Of a stretch of 21,935 bases of DNA, positions 1 to 7,335 are shown one piece after another (the stretch's first letter is position 1; each line of letters starts with the position of its first letter). The DNA lies in the IMG/VR virus record IMGVR_UViG_3300023175_001379, positions 1 to 21,935 of that record; one strand, written 5' to 3'. This DNA is from a virus. Under the pieces are notes generated by a model. The model was not told where the DNA came from, searched no databases, and worked only from the letters and a program-made list of their open reading frames with translations. Made by a program: the position numbers and the translations under genes.

Positions 1-453
1 ATTACTGAAGATTTTATCGGTGGTCTTAAATCTTTATTTGAGTCTCACTACATCAATGTTCCACAAGAGAAGTATGATGTAATTGAGAATCAAGCTGCTG
101 AGATAGAAAAGTTAAAAGAAGAAGTTAACAAAACTATCGAAAAAAACGTTGAGTTAAATTCAAAACTTGCAGAATCTACAAGAGAAGAAGTTATAAATGA
201 TGTATCATCTGATCTTGTTGCAACTGAAGTTGAGAAACTTAAAGGTTTAGCAGAGAGTATTGAATATAAAGACGCTGACAGTTTTAGAAAAAGTGTAGAA
301 ACTTTAAAAAATTCTTACTTCCCTAAAGCAAAAGCGAGTGATAACGAATCTAATGAAGTAGCAGAAAACAATGCTGGTTTAGACTTGTCTGAATCAATGG
401 CTGCATATACTGCTGCAATTAGTAAAACAAAGAAAAATCCTTACTTAAAGTAA
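1..453 (+). CDS. 22: Prohead core scaffold protein gp22 (3' part)
   Basis: The window opens inside a reading frame that runs to TAA at 451-453, leaving the last 150 residues. The visible part is highly charged, rich in Glu and Lys, with a predicted coiled-coil stretch (about residues 28-60) and a C-terminal tail ending in KKNPYLK. It lies directly upstream of gp23, the place of the T4 gp22 prohead core (scaffold) gene. In T4, gp22 forms the inner core around which the gp23 shell assembles and is then degraded by the gp21 protease. Position and composition carry the call, since scaffold proteins diverge fast. The N-terminus lies outside the window. Confidence 0.85.
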   Translation: MTEDFIGGLKSLFESHYINVPQEKYDVIENQAAEIEKLKEEVNKTIEKNVELNSKLAESTREEVINDVSSDLVATEVEKLKGLAESIEYKDADSFRKSVETLKNSYFPKAKASDNESNEVAENNAGLDLSESMAAYTAAISKTKKNPYLK

Positions 454-455
454 GG

Positions 456-469
456 GTTAGTTAACTAAC
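456..469. repeat. 14-bp perfect palindrome before gp23
   Basis: GTTAGTTAACTAAC reads identically on both strands. In RNA it can fold as a 5-bp stem with a TTAA loop. It lies between the gp22 stop and the gp23 Shine-Dalgarno sequence (AAGGAG, 475-480). It could modulate gp22/gp23 expression or mark an mRNA processing point; no function is shown. Confidence 0.5.
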
Positions 470-490
470 TAAAGAAGGAGAGATAGAAAA

Positions 491-1822
491 ATGTTTTTAT
501 CTGAATCAATACAACAAAAGTGGCAGCCCGTTTTAGAACATCCTGATCTTCCAAAGATCGAGGGTGCTTATAAAAGAGCCGTTACTTCAATGGTATTGGA
601 GAACCAAGAAAAAGCGTTAAAAGAAGATGCTGCTTTCTTATCAGAAGCTGCGCCTACTAACGCAACTGGTGCTTCAATCCAAAACTGGAATCCTATTTTA
701 ATTAGCTTAGTAAGAAGATCAATGCCTAACCTTATCGCTTACGATATTGCAGGCGTTCAACCAATGTCAGGTCCAACAGGCTTGATATTTGCTATGAGAA
801 GCAGATATGCATCTCAAGCTGGTGGTGAAGCTCTTTTTGACGAAGCTGACTCAGATTTTTCAGGCAGAAATGCTGCTGGATCATCTGTAAGTGGGGCTTC
901 AGCAACACAACACAGCGGAACTAATCCAGCTGTACTTAACGATGCTGCACCAGGAACTTATACAACTGGTACTGCTATGGACACTGATTACACAGAAGCA
1001 TTAGGTGATGCGTCTGGTAATGCTTTTGCTGAAATGGCATTCTCAATTGAGAAATCAACTGTGACTGCTAAGTCAAGAGCTCTAAAAGCTGAGTACACAA
1101 TGGAATTAGCTCAAGACCTTAAAGCAATTCACGGTTTAGATGCTGAAACTGAATTATCAAACATCTTATCTGCTGAGATCCTTGCGGAAATCAATAGAGA
1201 AGTTGTAAGATCAGTTTACATTGGATCTGAAAAAGGTGCTCAAACTAATACAACAACTGCAGGTATCTTTGACCTAGATACAGACTCTAACGGTAGATGG
1301 TCTGTTGAAAGATTTAAAGGCCTAATGTTCCAATTAGAGAGAGATGCTAACGTTATCGCACAAAGAACCAGAAGAGGAAAAGGTAACATGATTATCTGTT
1401 CTTCTGATGTTGCTAGTGCTTTACAAATGGCTGGTGTATTAGACTATACTCCTGCGTTAAACAACAACTTAAATGTTGATGACACAGGAAATACTTTTGC
1501 TGGTGTATTAAATGGTAAATATAAAGTTTACATTGATCCATATTCAGCAAATACAGCTGCTAAACAATACTTTGTAGTAGGTTACAAAGGTACTTCACCA
1601 TATGACGCTGGTATATTCTACTGCCCATATGTACCTCTACAAATGGTAAGAGCAGTTGGCCAAGACACTTTCCAACCAAAAATTGGATTCAAAACTAGAT
1701 ATGGTCTAGTAGCGAACCCATTTGCTGGTGCTGGTGCGTCTGACGCTATTACTGCTGATGGTTTAACATCTGCTAATGCAAACAGATATTACAGAAAAGT
1801 TCAAATTGCGAACTTAATGTAA
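491..1822 (+). CDS. 23: Major capsid protein gp23
   Basis: This is the precursor of the hexameric capsid shell protein of T4-like phages, 443 residues against 521 in T4. The stretch RRSMPNLIAYDIAGVQPMSG (residues 76-95) is the signature N-terminal-arm region of gp23. The HK97-type body follows, with an insertion region of Gly/Ala/Ser-rich sequence around residues 120-165. A likely prohead-protease (gp21) site is LSE|A at residues 50-53, matching the T4 consensus (Leu/Ile-X-Glu). It would remove a 52-residue propeptide, slightly shorter than T4's 65. The start is supported by AAGGAG ten bases upstream. A strong terminator follows directly, as expected for the most abundant late transcript. Confidence 0.97.
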   Translation: MFLSESIQQKWQPVLEHPDLPKIEGAYKRAVTSMVLENQEKALKEDAAFLSEAAPTNATGASIQNWNPILISLVRRSMPNLIAYDIAGVQPMSGPTGLIFAMRSRYASQAGGEALFDEADSDFSGRNAAGSSVSGASATQHSGTNPAVLNDAAPGTYTTGTAMDTDYTEALGDASGNAFAEMAFSIEKSTVTAKSRALKAEYTMELAQDLKAIHGLDAETELSNILSAEILAEINREVVRSVYIGSEKGAQTNTTTAGIFDLDTDSNGRWSVERFKGLMFQLERDANVIAQRTRRGKGNMIICSSDVASALQMAGVLDYTPALNNNLNVDDTGNTFAGVLNGKYKVYIDPYSANTAAKQYFVVGYKGTSPYDAGIFYCPYVPLQMVRAVGQDTFQPKIGFKTRYGLVANPFAGAGASDAITADGLTSANANRYYRKVQIANLM

Positions 1823-1842
1823 TACTTGTTACAAACAAATTT

Positions 1843-1876
1843 AAAAGGGCGGCCCTAAAAAGTCGCCCTTTTTTTT
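1843..1876 (+). terminator. Strong intrinsic terminator after gp23
   Basis: AAAAGGGCG (1843-1851) pairs with CGCCCTTTT (1864-1872) around a 12-base loop and runs into eight T residues (1869-1876). It lies 20 bases after the gp23 stop, so it should end the capsid transcript and insulate the next gene. Confidence 0.93.
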
Positions 1877-1878
1877 AG

Positions 1879-1886
1879 CATAAATA
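1879..1886 (+). promoter_or_regulatory. Late promoter box (CATAAATA)
   Basis: CATAAATA matches the T4-type late -10 element (TATAAATA; NATAAATA in marine relatives) read by gp55 with the host core polymerase. It lies just after the gp23 terminator and five bases before the ATG at 1892, so the start point would fall at or next to the start codon. Confidence 0.65.
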
Positions 1887-1891
1887 AAAGT

Positions 1892-2125
1892 ATGAAAACA
1901 CCATATAAAGAAATTTTAGGAGTACTAGCTGTAATTTTGTTTATGACCCTTGTTGCACAAGGGTTAAAATATCTTAATCCTAAACCAAATGTATTAGAAG
2001 AATTAGAGGAAAAGATTAAAAAGGTAGAACAAAAAGAGATTATTTTAACTGAACCTGAAAAACAACTAGAACGACAAGCTACTGAAAAAGAGTGGCAAGA
2101 AGTAGATAATCAAACAGATAAATAG
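1892..2125 (+). CDS. Small single-pass membrane protein, unknown function
   Basis: This 77-residue protein has one hydrophobic segment (about residues 8-25), then a charged Glu/Lys-rich tail likely to be helical or coiled coil. The N-terminal residues MKTPYK are basic, so the tail would be outside the cytoplasm if the segment acts as an uncleaved signal anchor. There is no cysteine for a lipobox. It sits between gp23 and a gp19-family gene, with a late promoter box five bases before its ATG and no Shine-Dalgarno sequence. Late expression suggests a role in lysis, membrane association or virion assembly, but I do not recognise a family. Confidence 0.75.
   Translation: MKTPYKEILGVLAVILFMTLVAQGLKYLNPKPNVLEELEEKIKKVEQKEIILTEPEKQLERQATEKEWQEVDNQTDK
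2117..2124 (+). promoter_or_regulatory. Putative late promoter box (GATAAATA)
   Basis: GATAAATA ends five bases before the ATG at 2130, the same spacing as the boxes at 1879 and 4684. It overlaps the last codons (Asp-Lys-stop) of the upstream gene, so chance coding content could produce it. The repeated spacing and the lack of a Shine-Dalgarno sequence argue that it is real. Confidence 0.5.
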
Positions 2126-2129
2126 TAGT

Positions 2130-2756
2130 ATGACTACTACAAACTCATACAATAGACAACCTACTAAGTTGGACTATGCAAGTCCTACACAGTTTAAGTT
2201 TGGTATTATTAAACTACCAAAAGTAGAATACTTTTGCACAGCTGCAAACATACCTGGTATTACATTAGGCACCTCAAATTTAACTACACCATTTAAAGAT
2301 GTACCAATGCCTGGTGATAAACTAGACTATGATACATTAAATATTTCTTTTTTAGTAGATGAAAATTTAGAAAACTATAGAGAAATACATGGATGGATGA
2401 CAGGTCTTGGATTTCCAAAAGATTATTCACAATATAGAACTTTGCAAAGTGCTGGAACAGATAGATACCCAACAACAACAAACGAAACTTATTCAAGTGA
2501 AATAGGAGTAACTTCTAAAAATACACCTGATGATGGTGGTTTGTATTCAGATGCTACATTGTTTGTATTGACAAGTAAAAATAATTCCAATATAGAAATA
2601 CGTTTTAGAGATATATATCCAATCTCTCTATCAGGATTAGATTATAATCAACAAGCTACTGATGTTGACTACTTAACAGCCAGTGTTACGTTTCAATATA
2701 AAATTTATGAATTTGCAAATATAAGTGCTAGTGGTACTGTAGAAACTACTTCTTAA
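2130..2756 (+). CDS. 19: gp19-family tail tube protein
   Basis: This 208-residue protein has the layout of the T4 gp19 tail-tube family (163 residues in T4). The N-terminal part (about residues 21-60) contains FGIIKLPKVEYFCTAANIPG and then a PGDKLDYDTLNISFLVDE strand pair (about 61-80). The C-terminal part has the conserved strands IEIRFRDIYPISLSGL and VDYLTASVTFQYKIYEF. Gp19 polymerises into the inner tube of the contractile tail. Its position after gp23 is odd: gp19 normally lies upstream with gp18 and gp20, and marine T4-like phages often have the tail terminator gp3 here. It may be the main tube protein, a paralogue, or a tube-fold protein that caps the tail. Confidence 0.85.
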   Translation: MTTTNSYNRQPTKLDYASPTQFKFGIIKLPKVEYFCTAANIPGITLGTSNLTTPFKDVPMPGDKLDYDTLNISFLVDENLENYREIHGWMTGLGFPKDYSQYRTLQSAGTDRYPTTTNETYSSEIGVTSKNTPDDGGLYSDATLFVLTSKNNSNIEIRFRDIYPISLSGLDYNQQATDVDYLTASVTFQYKIYEFANISASGTVETTS

Positions 2757-2795
2757 TTACCTACTAAATAATTAAAACAATATAATGGAGATATT

Positions 2796-3224
2796 ATGAC
2801 CTTTGATGAATTGCAGGCGTTAGCCGAAAAAGACCTGAAATTAAATGATACTGAATTAGATTTAGAATCATTAAAGACACCACAACTACATAACAAGTAT
2901 TGTAAATTTCATAATCAATATATTAATCTATTAAAAAAGACCGAGCAAGATAGAGATAGATTATTAAGAGAAAAATGGGAATACTATACTGGTAAAGCTG
3001 ATCCACAAGTTTACCAAGAAAAACCTTTTAATATAAAGTTACTCAAACAAGATGTTGACAAATATATTAAATCGGATGATGATCTAATTAAACTAGAACA
3101 AAAGGTAACCTATATACAAAGTGTTGTGGATTACTTAGATAAAACAATTCGTATTATTTCAAATCGTACATTTCAAATTAAAAATGCCATAGAGTGGAAA
3201 AAGTTCACTTCTGGTATTATCTAA
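2796..3224 (+). CDS. uvsY: UvsY recombination mediator
   Basis: At 142 residues this is close to T4 UvsY (137). It shares the central YYTGKAD motif (T4 YYSGRGD) and the C-terminal pattern ISNRTFQIKNAIEW (T4 IKSRGFAIKHIQDM). UvsY loads the RecA-like UvsX onto gp32-coated single-stranded DNA during recombination-dependent replication and repair. A GGAG Shine-Dalgarno sequence lies just before the ATG. One base separates its stop from the UvsW start, so the two recombination genes are co-transcribed. Confidence 0.92.
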   Translation: MTFDELQALAEKDLKLNDTELDLESLKTPQLHNKYCKFHNQYINLLKKTEQDRDRLLREKWEYYTGKADPQVYQEKPFNIKLLKQDVDKYIKSDDDLIKLEQKVTYIQSVVDYLDKTIRIISNRTFQIKNAIEWKKFTSGII

Positions 3225-3225
3225 A

Positions 3226-4692
3226 ATGCAAAATATTATCGTTGATAAAATCAATGACGTATATATTCGGATTGACGCTGATGCCTCTATTCGTAGAGAA
3301 CTTTCAGATTACTTCTCATTTGAAGTGCCTGGATATAAGTTTACACCACAGTTTCGTAATCGAGTTTGGGATGGAAAAATAAGATTATATTCTTATGCTA
3401 CAGGTCAAATGTACGTAGGACTATACCCATATCTAAAAGATTGGTGTAAAAAGAAAGATGTTCATATAGTTGAATCCAGTGATATTTTAACACGTAGCAA
3501 CGTCTCAGCCGCCGATATAGACGGTATGATTGATGAATACGATCTGCCCATTAAACCAAGAGATTATCAAATAAACGCATTTAAATTTGCCTTAGAATAT
3601 GAAAGAGGTCTTATATTATCACCGACAGCTTCTGGTAAGTCGCTTATAATCTATATGTTAGTTAGACACTATCTTAATTCAATAAACAATAATGTTTTAA
3701 TTATTGTGCCGACCACATCATTGGTTGAACAACTATATAAAGATTTTAAAGACTATGGATATGATGTAGAAACAAATGTTAGTAGAAAATATCACGGCTA
3801 TGATATTGATGAAGATAAAAGAGTAGTCATTTCAACATGGCAATCATTATATAAAATGCCTAAAAAGTTTTTTGAAGATTACGGTGCTGTTATAGGTGAT
3901 GAAGCACATTTATTTAAGGCCGTATCATTAACAAAGATAATGACAAAACTTACCGATTGTAAATATCGTATTGGTTTGACAGGTACTTTAGATGATAGTA
4001 AAACACATAAGTTAGTATTAACAGGTCTATTTGGTGTAGTTAATAAAGTGGTCTCTACTAAACAACTTATAGATAAAAAACAACTAGCAAATTTAAAAGT
4101 GGTTTGTTTAAACCTAAAATATCCTGAAACTGAATCTAAAAAAGTATATGGTGTAAAATACTTTGAAGAATTAGAATATCTTACTCAAAATACTGCTCGT
4201 AATAAATACATACGAAATCTAGCCCTAGCACTAAACGGCAATACTTTATGTTTGTTTCAGTTAGTAGAAAAACACGGTGAAATTTTATATAACTTAATCA
4301 AAGAAAAAGCAGATCCAAAACGAAAAATATTTTTTGTTTATGGTGGAACAGAAACAGATGATAGAGAAAAAATTAGAGCAATCACAGAAAAATCGGATAA
4401 CGCAATTATTGTCGCTTCTTTCGGGACGTTTAGCACTGGTATCAATATTCGTAATTTACACAACATTGTTTTTAGCAGCCCTAGTAAAAGCCCTATAAGA
4501 GTATTACAAAGTATTGGCCGTGGTTTAAGAGTTGGTGATAAGAAACAGTCAGCTACAGTCTATGATATATCTGACGATTTAACATATAAAGATAAAAAAA
4601 ACTTTACTTTAACACACTTTCAGGAAAGAGTTAATATCTATAATCGGGAGAGTTTTAACTATGAAATTCACACCGTTAGTTTAGATAAATAG
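3226..4692 (+). CDS. uvsW: UvsW superfamily 2 helicase
   Basis: This 488-residue protein (T4 UvsW 503) is a branch-migrating DNA/RNA helicase that unwinds R-loops and processes stalled forks, shifting T4 from origin-dependent to recombination-dependent replication. The N-terminal domain (about residues 1-105) carries the FRNRVWDGKIRLY segment typical of UvsW. Then come motif I SPTASGKS (132-139), motif II DEAH (225-228), motif III LTGTL (251-255) and motif VI QSIGRGLRVG (from 428). All catalytic motifs are intact. It has no Shine-Dalgarno sequence and probably depends on coupling to uvsY one base upstream. Confidence 0.96.
   Translation: MQNIIVDKINDVYIRIDADASIRRELSDYFSFEVPGYKFTPQFRNRVWDGKIRLYSYATGQMYVGLYPYLKDWCKKKDVHIVESSDILTRSNVSAADIDGMIDEYDLPIKPRDYQINAFKFALEYERGLILSPTASGKSLIIYMLVRHYLNSINNNVLIIVPTTSLVEQLYKDFKDYGYDVETNVSRKYHGYDIDEDKRVVISTWQSLYKMPKKFFEDYGAVIGDEAHLFKAVSLTKIMTKLTDCKYRIGLTGTLDDSKTHKLVLTGLFGVVNKVVSTKQLIDKKQLANLKVVCLNLKYPETESKKVYGVKYFEELEYLTQNTARNKYIRNLALALNGNTLCLFQLVEKHGEILYNLIKEKADPKRKIFFVYGGTETDDREKIRAITEKSDNAIIVASFGTFSTGINIRNLHNIVFSSPSKSPIRVLQSIGRGLRVGDKKQSATVYDISDDLTYKDKKNFTLTHFQERVNIYNRESFNYEIHTVSLDK
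4684..4691 (+). promoter_or_regulatory. Putative late promoter box (GATAAATA)
   Basis: GATAAATA overlaps the uvsW stop codon and ends exactly five bases before the ATG at 4697, the third case of this spacing in the window. The downstream gene has no Shine-Dalgarno sequence. Confidence 0.5.
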
Positions 4693-4696
4693 TTAT

Positions 4697-5179
4697 ATGC
4701 AAACCTTAGATACTCAAAATGTAAAGATTATTCGTTTGGTTTCTGGAGAAGAAATTTGTTGTAAAATAGATGGTACAACAAAAGAGCTTCCAGACAAATC
4801 CCGTTTATTAAAGATACTTAATCCAATGTTAATAAAATATATACCTCAACTAACTGACAGAGGTGTAACAGATTATATAGCATTAGTTAAGTGGGTTGGA
4901 TTTACAAATGATACAATTATTACTTTACCTATAAACAAAATTATTACTATATGTAATGCTACACCTGAATTTAACAATAGATATACTCAGATTGTAGGTA
5001 AACTTCATACTGTAAAAGAAAACCTACCAAGTTACATTGAAAGAGATTTATCTAAAGAGGAGCTTGAAGAGGAAAATAATATTGAACCAACTAGAGATTA
5101 TGATAAAGAAATAACTGATAAAAATGATATAAAAGAGTTAAGTGAATTGTTAAATATGCCTAGTAAGAAGATACACTAG
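4697..5179 (+). CDS. Conserved phage protein, possible Sm-like N-terminal domain
   Basis: This protein has 160 residues. Residues 9-95 look like a compact beta barrel: VKIIRLVSGEEICCKI, NPMLIKYIP, LVKWVGF and a final strand with PINKIITIC. The pattern of a GEE turn followed by NP and a late I..I strand recalls Sm/LSm-like folds in other marine phage proteins; I infer this from strand pattern only. The tail (about 110-160) is acidic and probably disordered. It follows uvsW behind a late-type promoter box. If the Sm-like reading is right, RNA binding is possible, but the function is unknown. Confidence 0.7.
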   Translation: MQTLDTQNVKIIRLVSGEEICCKIDGTTKELPDKSRLLKILNPMLIKYIPQLTDRGVTDYIALVKWVGFTNDTIITLPINKIITICNATPEFNNRYTQIVGKLHTVKENLPSYIERDLSKEELEEENNIEPTRDYDKEITDKNDIKELSELLNMPSKKIH

Positions 5180-5252
5180 ATAGGTAGCCACGGTTCTACT
5201 GAACAACCCACATGGGTATTATATCAACAACTTAGAAAAGAGTCAAGCGCCT

Positions 5253-5498
5253 ATGAAAATTAGATTTTACAAAAGATTAGATGGTATGAGATGGCTAGGC
5301 TTTGTACTGGCCATGATAGGTGCCTACATACTATCAAATGCAAATCCTAGCACTCAATGGGTAGGATGGTCAATTGCAACAGTATCCTGTAGTATATGGA
5401 TATATATGGGTATAAAAGATAAAGACATACCTAGAGCACTTATGGAACTTATGTATTTGTTACTTGCATTAAGGGCCATTTATAATTGGTTAATATGA
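5253..5498 (+). CDS. Small polytopic membrane protein, unknown
   Basis: This 81-residue protein has two to three hydrophobic helices: about residues 13-30, 36-53 and 61-79. The C-terminal half (WVGWSIATVSCSIWIYMG, then PRALMELMYLLLALRAIYNW) loosely resembles the final helices of PnuC-type nicotinamide riboside transporters, but it is far too short to be a full transporter. The upstream gap (5180-5252) has no clear promoter and only a short ACCCA/TGGGT inverted repeat near 5208-5219. The stop codon overlaps the next start (ATGA), so the two genes are translationally coupled. Confidence 0.7.
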   Translation: MKIRFYKRLDGMRWLGFVLAMIGAYILSNANPSTQWVGWSIATVSCSIWIYMGIKDKDIPRALMELMYLLLALRAIYNWLI

Positions 5499-5677
5499 AA
5501 GAAGAATGGACAATAAAAGCGACATATAATAGTGACAATCCTAAAAAATATTGTCAAGTGTGTTATCCATTTAAAGGAACAATTAAACAGCTTGAAAAAA
5601 AGATATGGAAACACTATAATGAAAATTATGAAGAATATGGTAAAGCAGAAGCTGTGGAGGTCGAACTTATAACATAA
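5495..5677 (+). CDS. Hypothetical protein, 60 residues
   Basis: I chose the ATG at 5495 because it overlaps the upstream stop as ATGA; an in-frame TTG at 5486 is less likely. The product is a small soluble protein with a beta-like start (MKEEWTIKATYNSD), a CxxC-like pair (CQVC, residues 20-23), a lysine-rich helix and a beta-like end (AEAVEVELIT). A single CxxC cannot bind zinc alone unless the protein dimerises. No family is recognised. Confidence 0.65.
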   Translation: MKEEWTIKATYNSDNPKKYCQVCYPFKGTIKQLEKKIWKHYNENYEEYGKAEAVEVELIT

Positions 5678-5681
5678 ACCG

Positions 5682-5710
5682 TTGACAAAAACAACAAAAT
5701 ATACTATAAT
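5682..5710 (+). promoter_or_regulatory. Perfect sigma70 promoter for gp55 operon
   Basis: TTGACA (5682-5687), exactly 17 bases, then TATAAT (5705-5710). The expected start point, about seven bases on, coincides with the ATG of gp55 at 5717, and no Shine-Dalgarno sequence is present. The transcript should be leaderless or nearly so. Host RNA polymerase can read it before any phage factor exists, which suits a gene that switches on late transcription. Confidence 0.9.
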
Positions 5711-5716
5711 AATATT

Positions 5717-6268
5717 ATGACTAAAACAAGAAAAAGATCAGCACATTATGTAGATAACAAAAAGTTTCTACAGGCGATGATAGAATATAAGGACAAGTGT
5801 GATAAGGCCGAAAAAAGAAATAGAAAATCACCACCAGTTACAAATTATATTGGTGAATGTTTTTTAAAAATAGCAAATCACTTATCTTATAGACCTAATT
5901 TTATTAACTATACTTTTAGAGATGATATGATTTCTGATGGTATAGAAAACTGTTTACAATATCTTAAAAATTTTAATCCTAAGAAATCAAATAATCCATT
6001 TGCTTATTTTACACAAATCATTTACTATGCTTTTATAAGAAGAATACAAAAAGAAAAGAAGCAAACAAATATCAAGTATAGAATGATTGAACAAGGAAAT
6101 ATAGATGAGTTTTCTGTATTGCCTGGTGATACAAATAGTGATTATAAAAATCAGTTTTTAGAATTTTTAAGAAAAAATAAACCATCAACTGAAGAACAAC
6201 CAAAAGTTAATGAGATTAAAGTTAAAAAAAGAAAGAAAAGAACTTATAGCTCAGTATTAGATATATAA
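5717..6268 (+). CDS. 55: Late transcription sigma factor gp55
   Basis: At 183 residues this is almost the same length as T4 gp55 (185). Gp55 replaces sigma70 on the host core RNA polymerase and recognises the TATAAATA late promoter, activated by the gp45 clamp. The core at about residues 60-120 has the sigma region 2-like pattern: DDMISDGIENCLQYLKNFNP, then NPFAYFTQIIYYAFIRRIQK. The C-terminal tail is basic (KVKKRKKRTYSSVLDI); in T4 the C-terminus contacts gp45. It lies behind a consensus host promoter, and its stop overlaps the gp47 start (TAATG). The late boxes at 1879 and 19575 are its expected targets. Confidence 0.93.
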   Translation: MTKTRKRSAHYVDNKKFLQAMIEYKDKCDKAEKRNRKSPPVTNYIGECFLKIANHLSYRPNFINYTFRDDMISDGIENCLQYLKNFNPKKSNNPFAYFTQIIYYAFIRRIQKEKKQTNIKYRMIEQGNIDEFSVLPGDTNSDYKNQFLEFLRKNKPSTEEQPKVNEIKVKKRKKRTYSSVLDI

Positions 6269-7335
6269 TGAAAATAGCACTGCTAAATGATACACACTTC
6301 GGTGTTCGTAATGATAGCGAAGCGTTTAGAAACTATCAACTAAGATTTTATAATGAAATCTTTTTTCCTTACTTAGAAGAACACAATATAAAAACATTGG
6401 TTCACTTAGGTGATGTTGTTGATAGAAGAAAGTTTATTAACTTTCAAACAGCTTCTATTTTTAGAAAACAATTTTGGGATCGCTTATACGAAGATCAAAT
6501 TGATACTCATATCATTATAGGTAACCATGATACTTATTTCAAAAACACAAATGATGTAAACGCAATTGAAAACCTTTACACTTCATTTGATAAAAGACAT
6601 GAGCCGTGGATATATACAAAGTCAACTGTTGTAGATTTTGATGGTACACCTATTTTATTTGTGCCTTGGATTTGTGATGACAACTATGATCACTCTATGG
6701 AAATGTTAAAAACAGCCAAAGCAGATTTATGTTTTGGTCATTTAGAAATCAAAGGCATTGAGATGCAAAATGGTGTAATCAATGAGCATGGTTTAGCAAA
6801 ATCAGATTTTAATAGATTTGATAGAGTTATATCAGGCCATTTTCACAAACATACAGATGATGGTCAAATACACTACAATGGCGCTCAATATGAAATGACA
6901 TGGTCAGACTACCAAGACCCTAAAGGATTTCATATCTTTGATACAGAAACTAGAGAAATAACAAGAGTGCGTAATCCACTTACCATACATAAAAAAATAA
7001 TTTATGATGATAAAAAGAAAGATTATAAAAACTTTGACATTGCAGAATATAATAATCACTTTATTAAATTGATTGTATTAAATAAAAATGATGAAGAGGT
7101 GTTTGACAAATTTGTTGAAAGATTGTATAATGAAATTACGGTACATGATTTAAATATTGTAGAAGATTATTCTGATATTAAGGCAAGTGTAAGAGAAGAC
7201 ATTTTAGAAATGGGTGAAGATACGGTTACATTCCTAAACAACTATGTTGACCAATTAGAAACAGATGTAAATAAAACAAAACTAAAAGAATTTTTAAAGT
7301 CAATCTATATAGAGGCAAATGACACTAAAGTATGA
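6268..7335 (+). CDS. 47: gp47 recombination nuclease (SbcD/Mre11-like)
   Basis: This 355-residue protein (T4 gp47 339) is a metallophosphoesterase nuclease working with gp46 to resect DNA ends, making single-stranded DNA for UvsX/UvsY. All motifs are visible: DTHFG (D8, H10), GDVVDRR (D49), GNHD (85-88), FGHLE (157-160) and GHFHKH (190-195). The C-terminal part is probably the gp46-binding region. The ATG overlaps the gp55 stop (TAATG) and the stop overlaps the gp46 start (ATGA). This keeps nuclease and ATPase subunits co-expressed. Confidence 0.96.
   Translation: MKIALLNDTHFGVRNDSEAFRNYQLRFYNEIFFPYLEEHNIKTLVHLGDVVDRRKFINFQTASIFRKQFWDRLYEDQIDTHIIIGNHDTYFKNTNDVNAIENLYTSFDKRHEPWIYTKSTVVDFDGTPILFVPWICDDNYDHSMEMLKTAKADLCFGHLEIKGIEMQNGVINEHGLAKSDFNRFDRVISGHFHKHTDDGQIHYNGAQYEMTWSDYQDPKGFHIFDTETREITRVRNPLTIHKKIIYDDKKKDYKNFDIAEYNNHFIKLIVLNKNDEEVFDKFVERLYNEITVHDLNIVEDYSDIKASVREDILEMGEDTVTFLNNYVDQLETDVNKTKLKEFLKSIYIEANDTKV

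Noticed and set aside
2293-2496. Minus-strand open frame inside the gp19-family gene
   Set aside because: It is a shadow of a well-supported + strand gene, rich in Leu/Phe/Tyr as expected of antisense AT-rich coding DNA, and has no ribosome site.
3194-3382. 62-codon + strand frame across the uvsY/uvsW junction
   Set aside because: It overlaps both recombination genes in another frame, and its translation resembles no protein; uvsY and uvsW explain the region.
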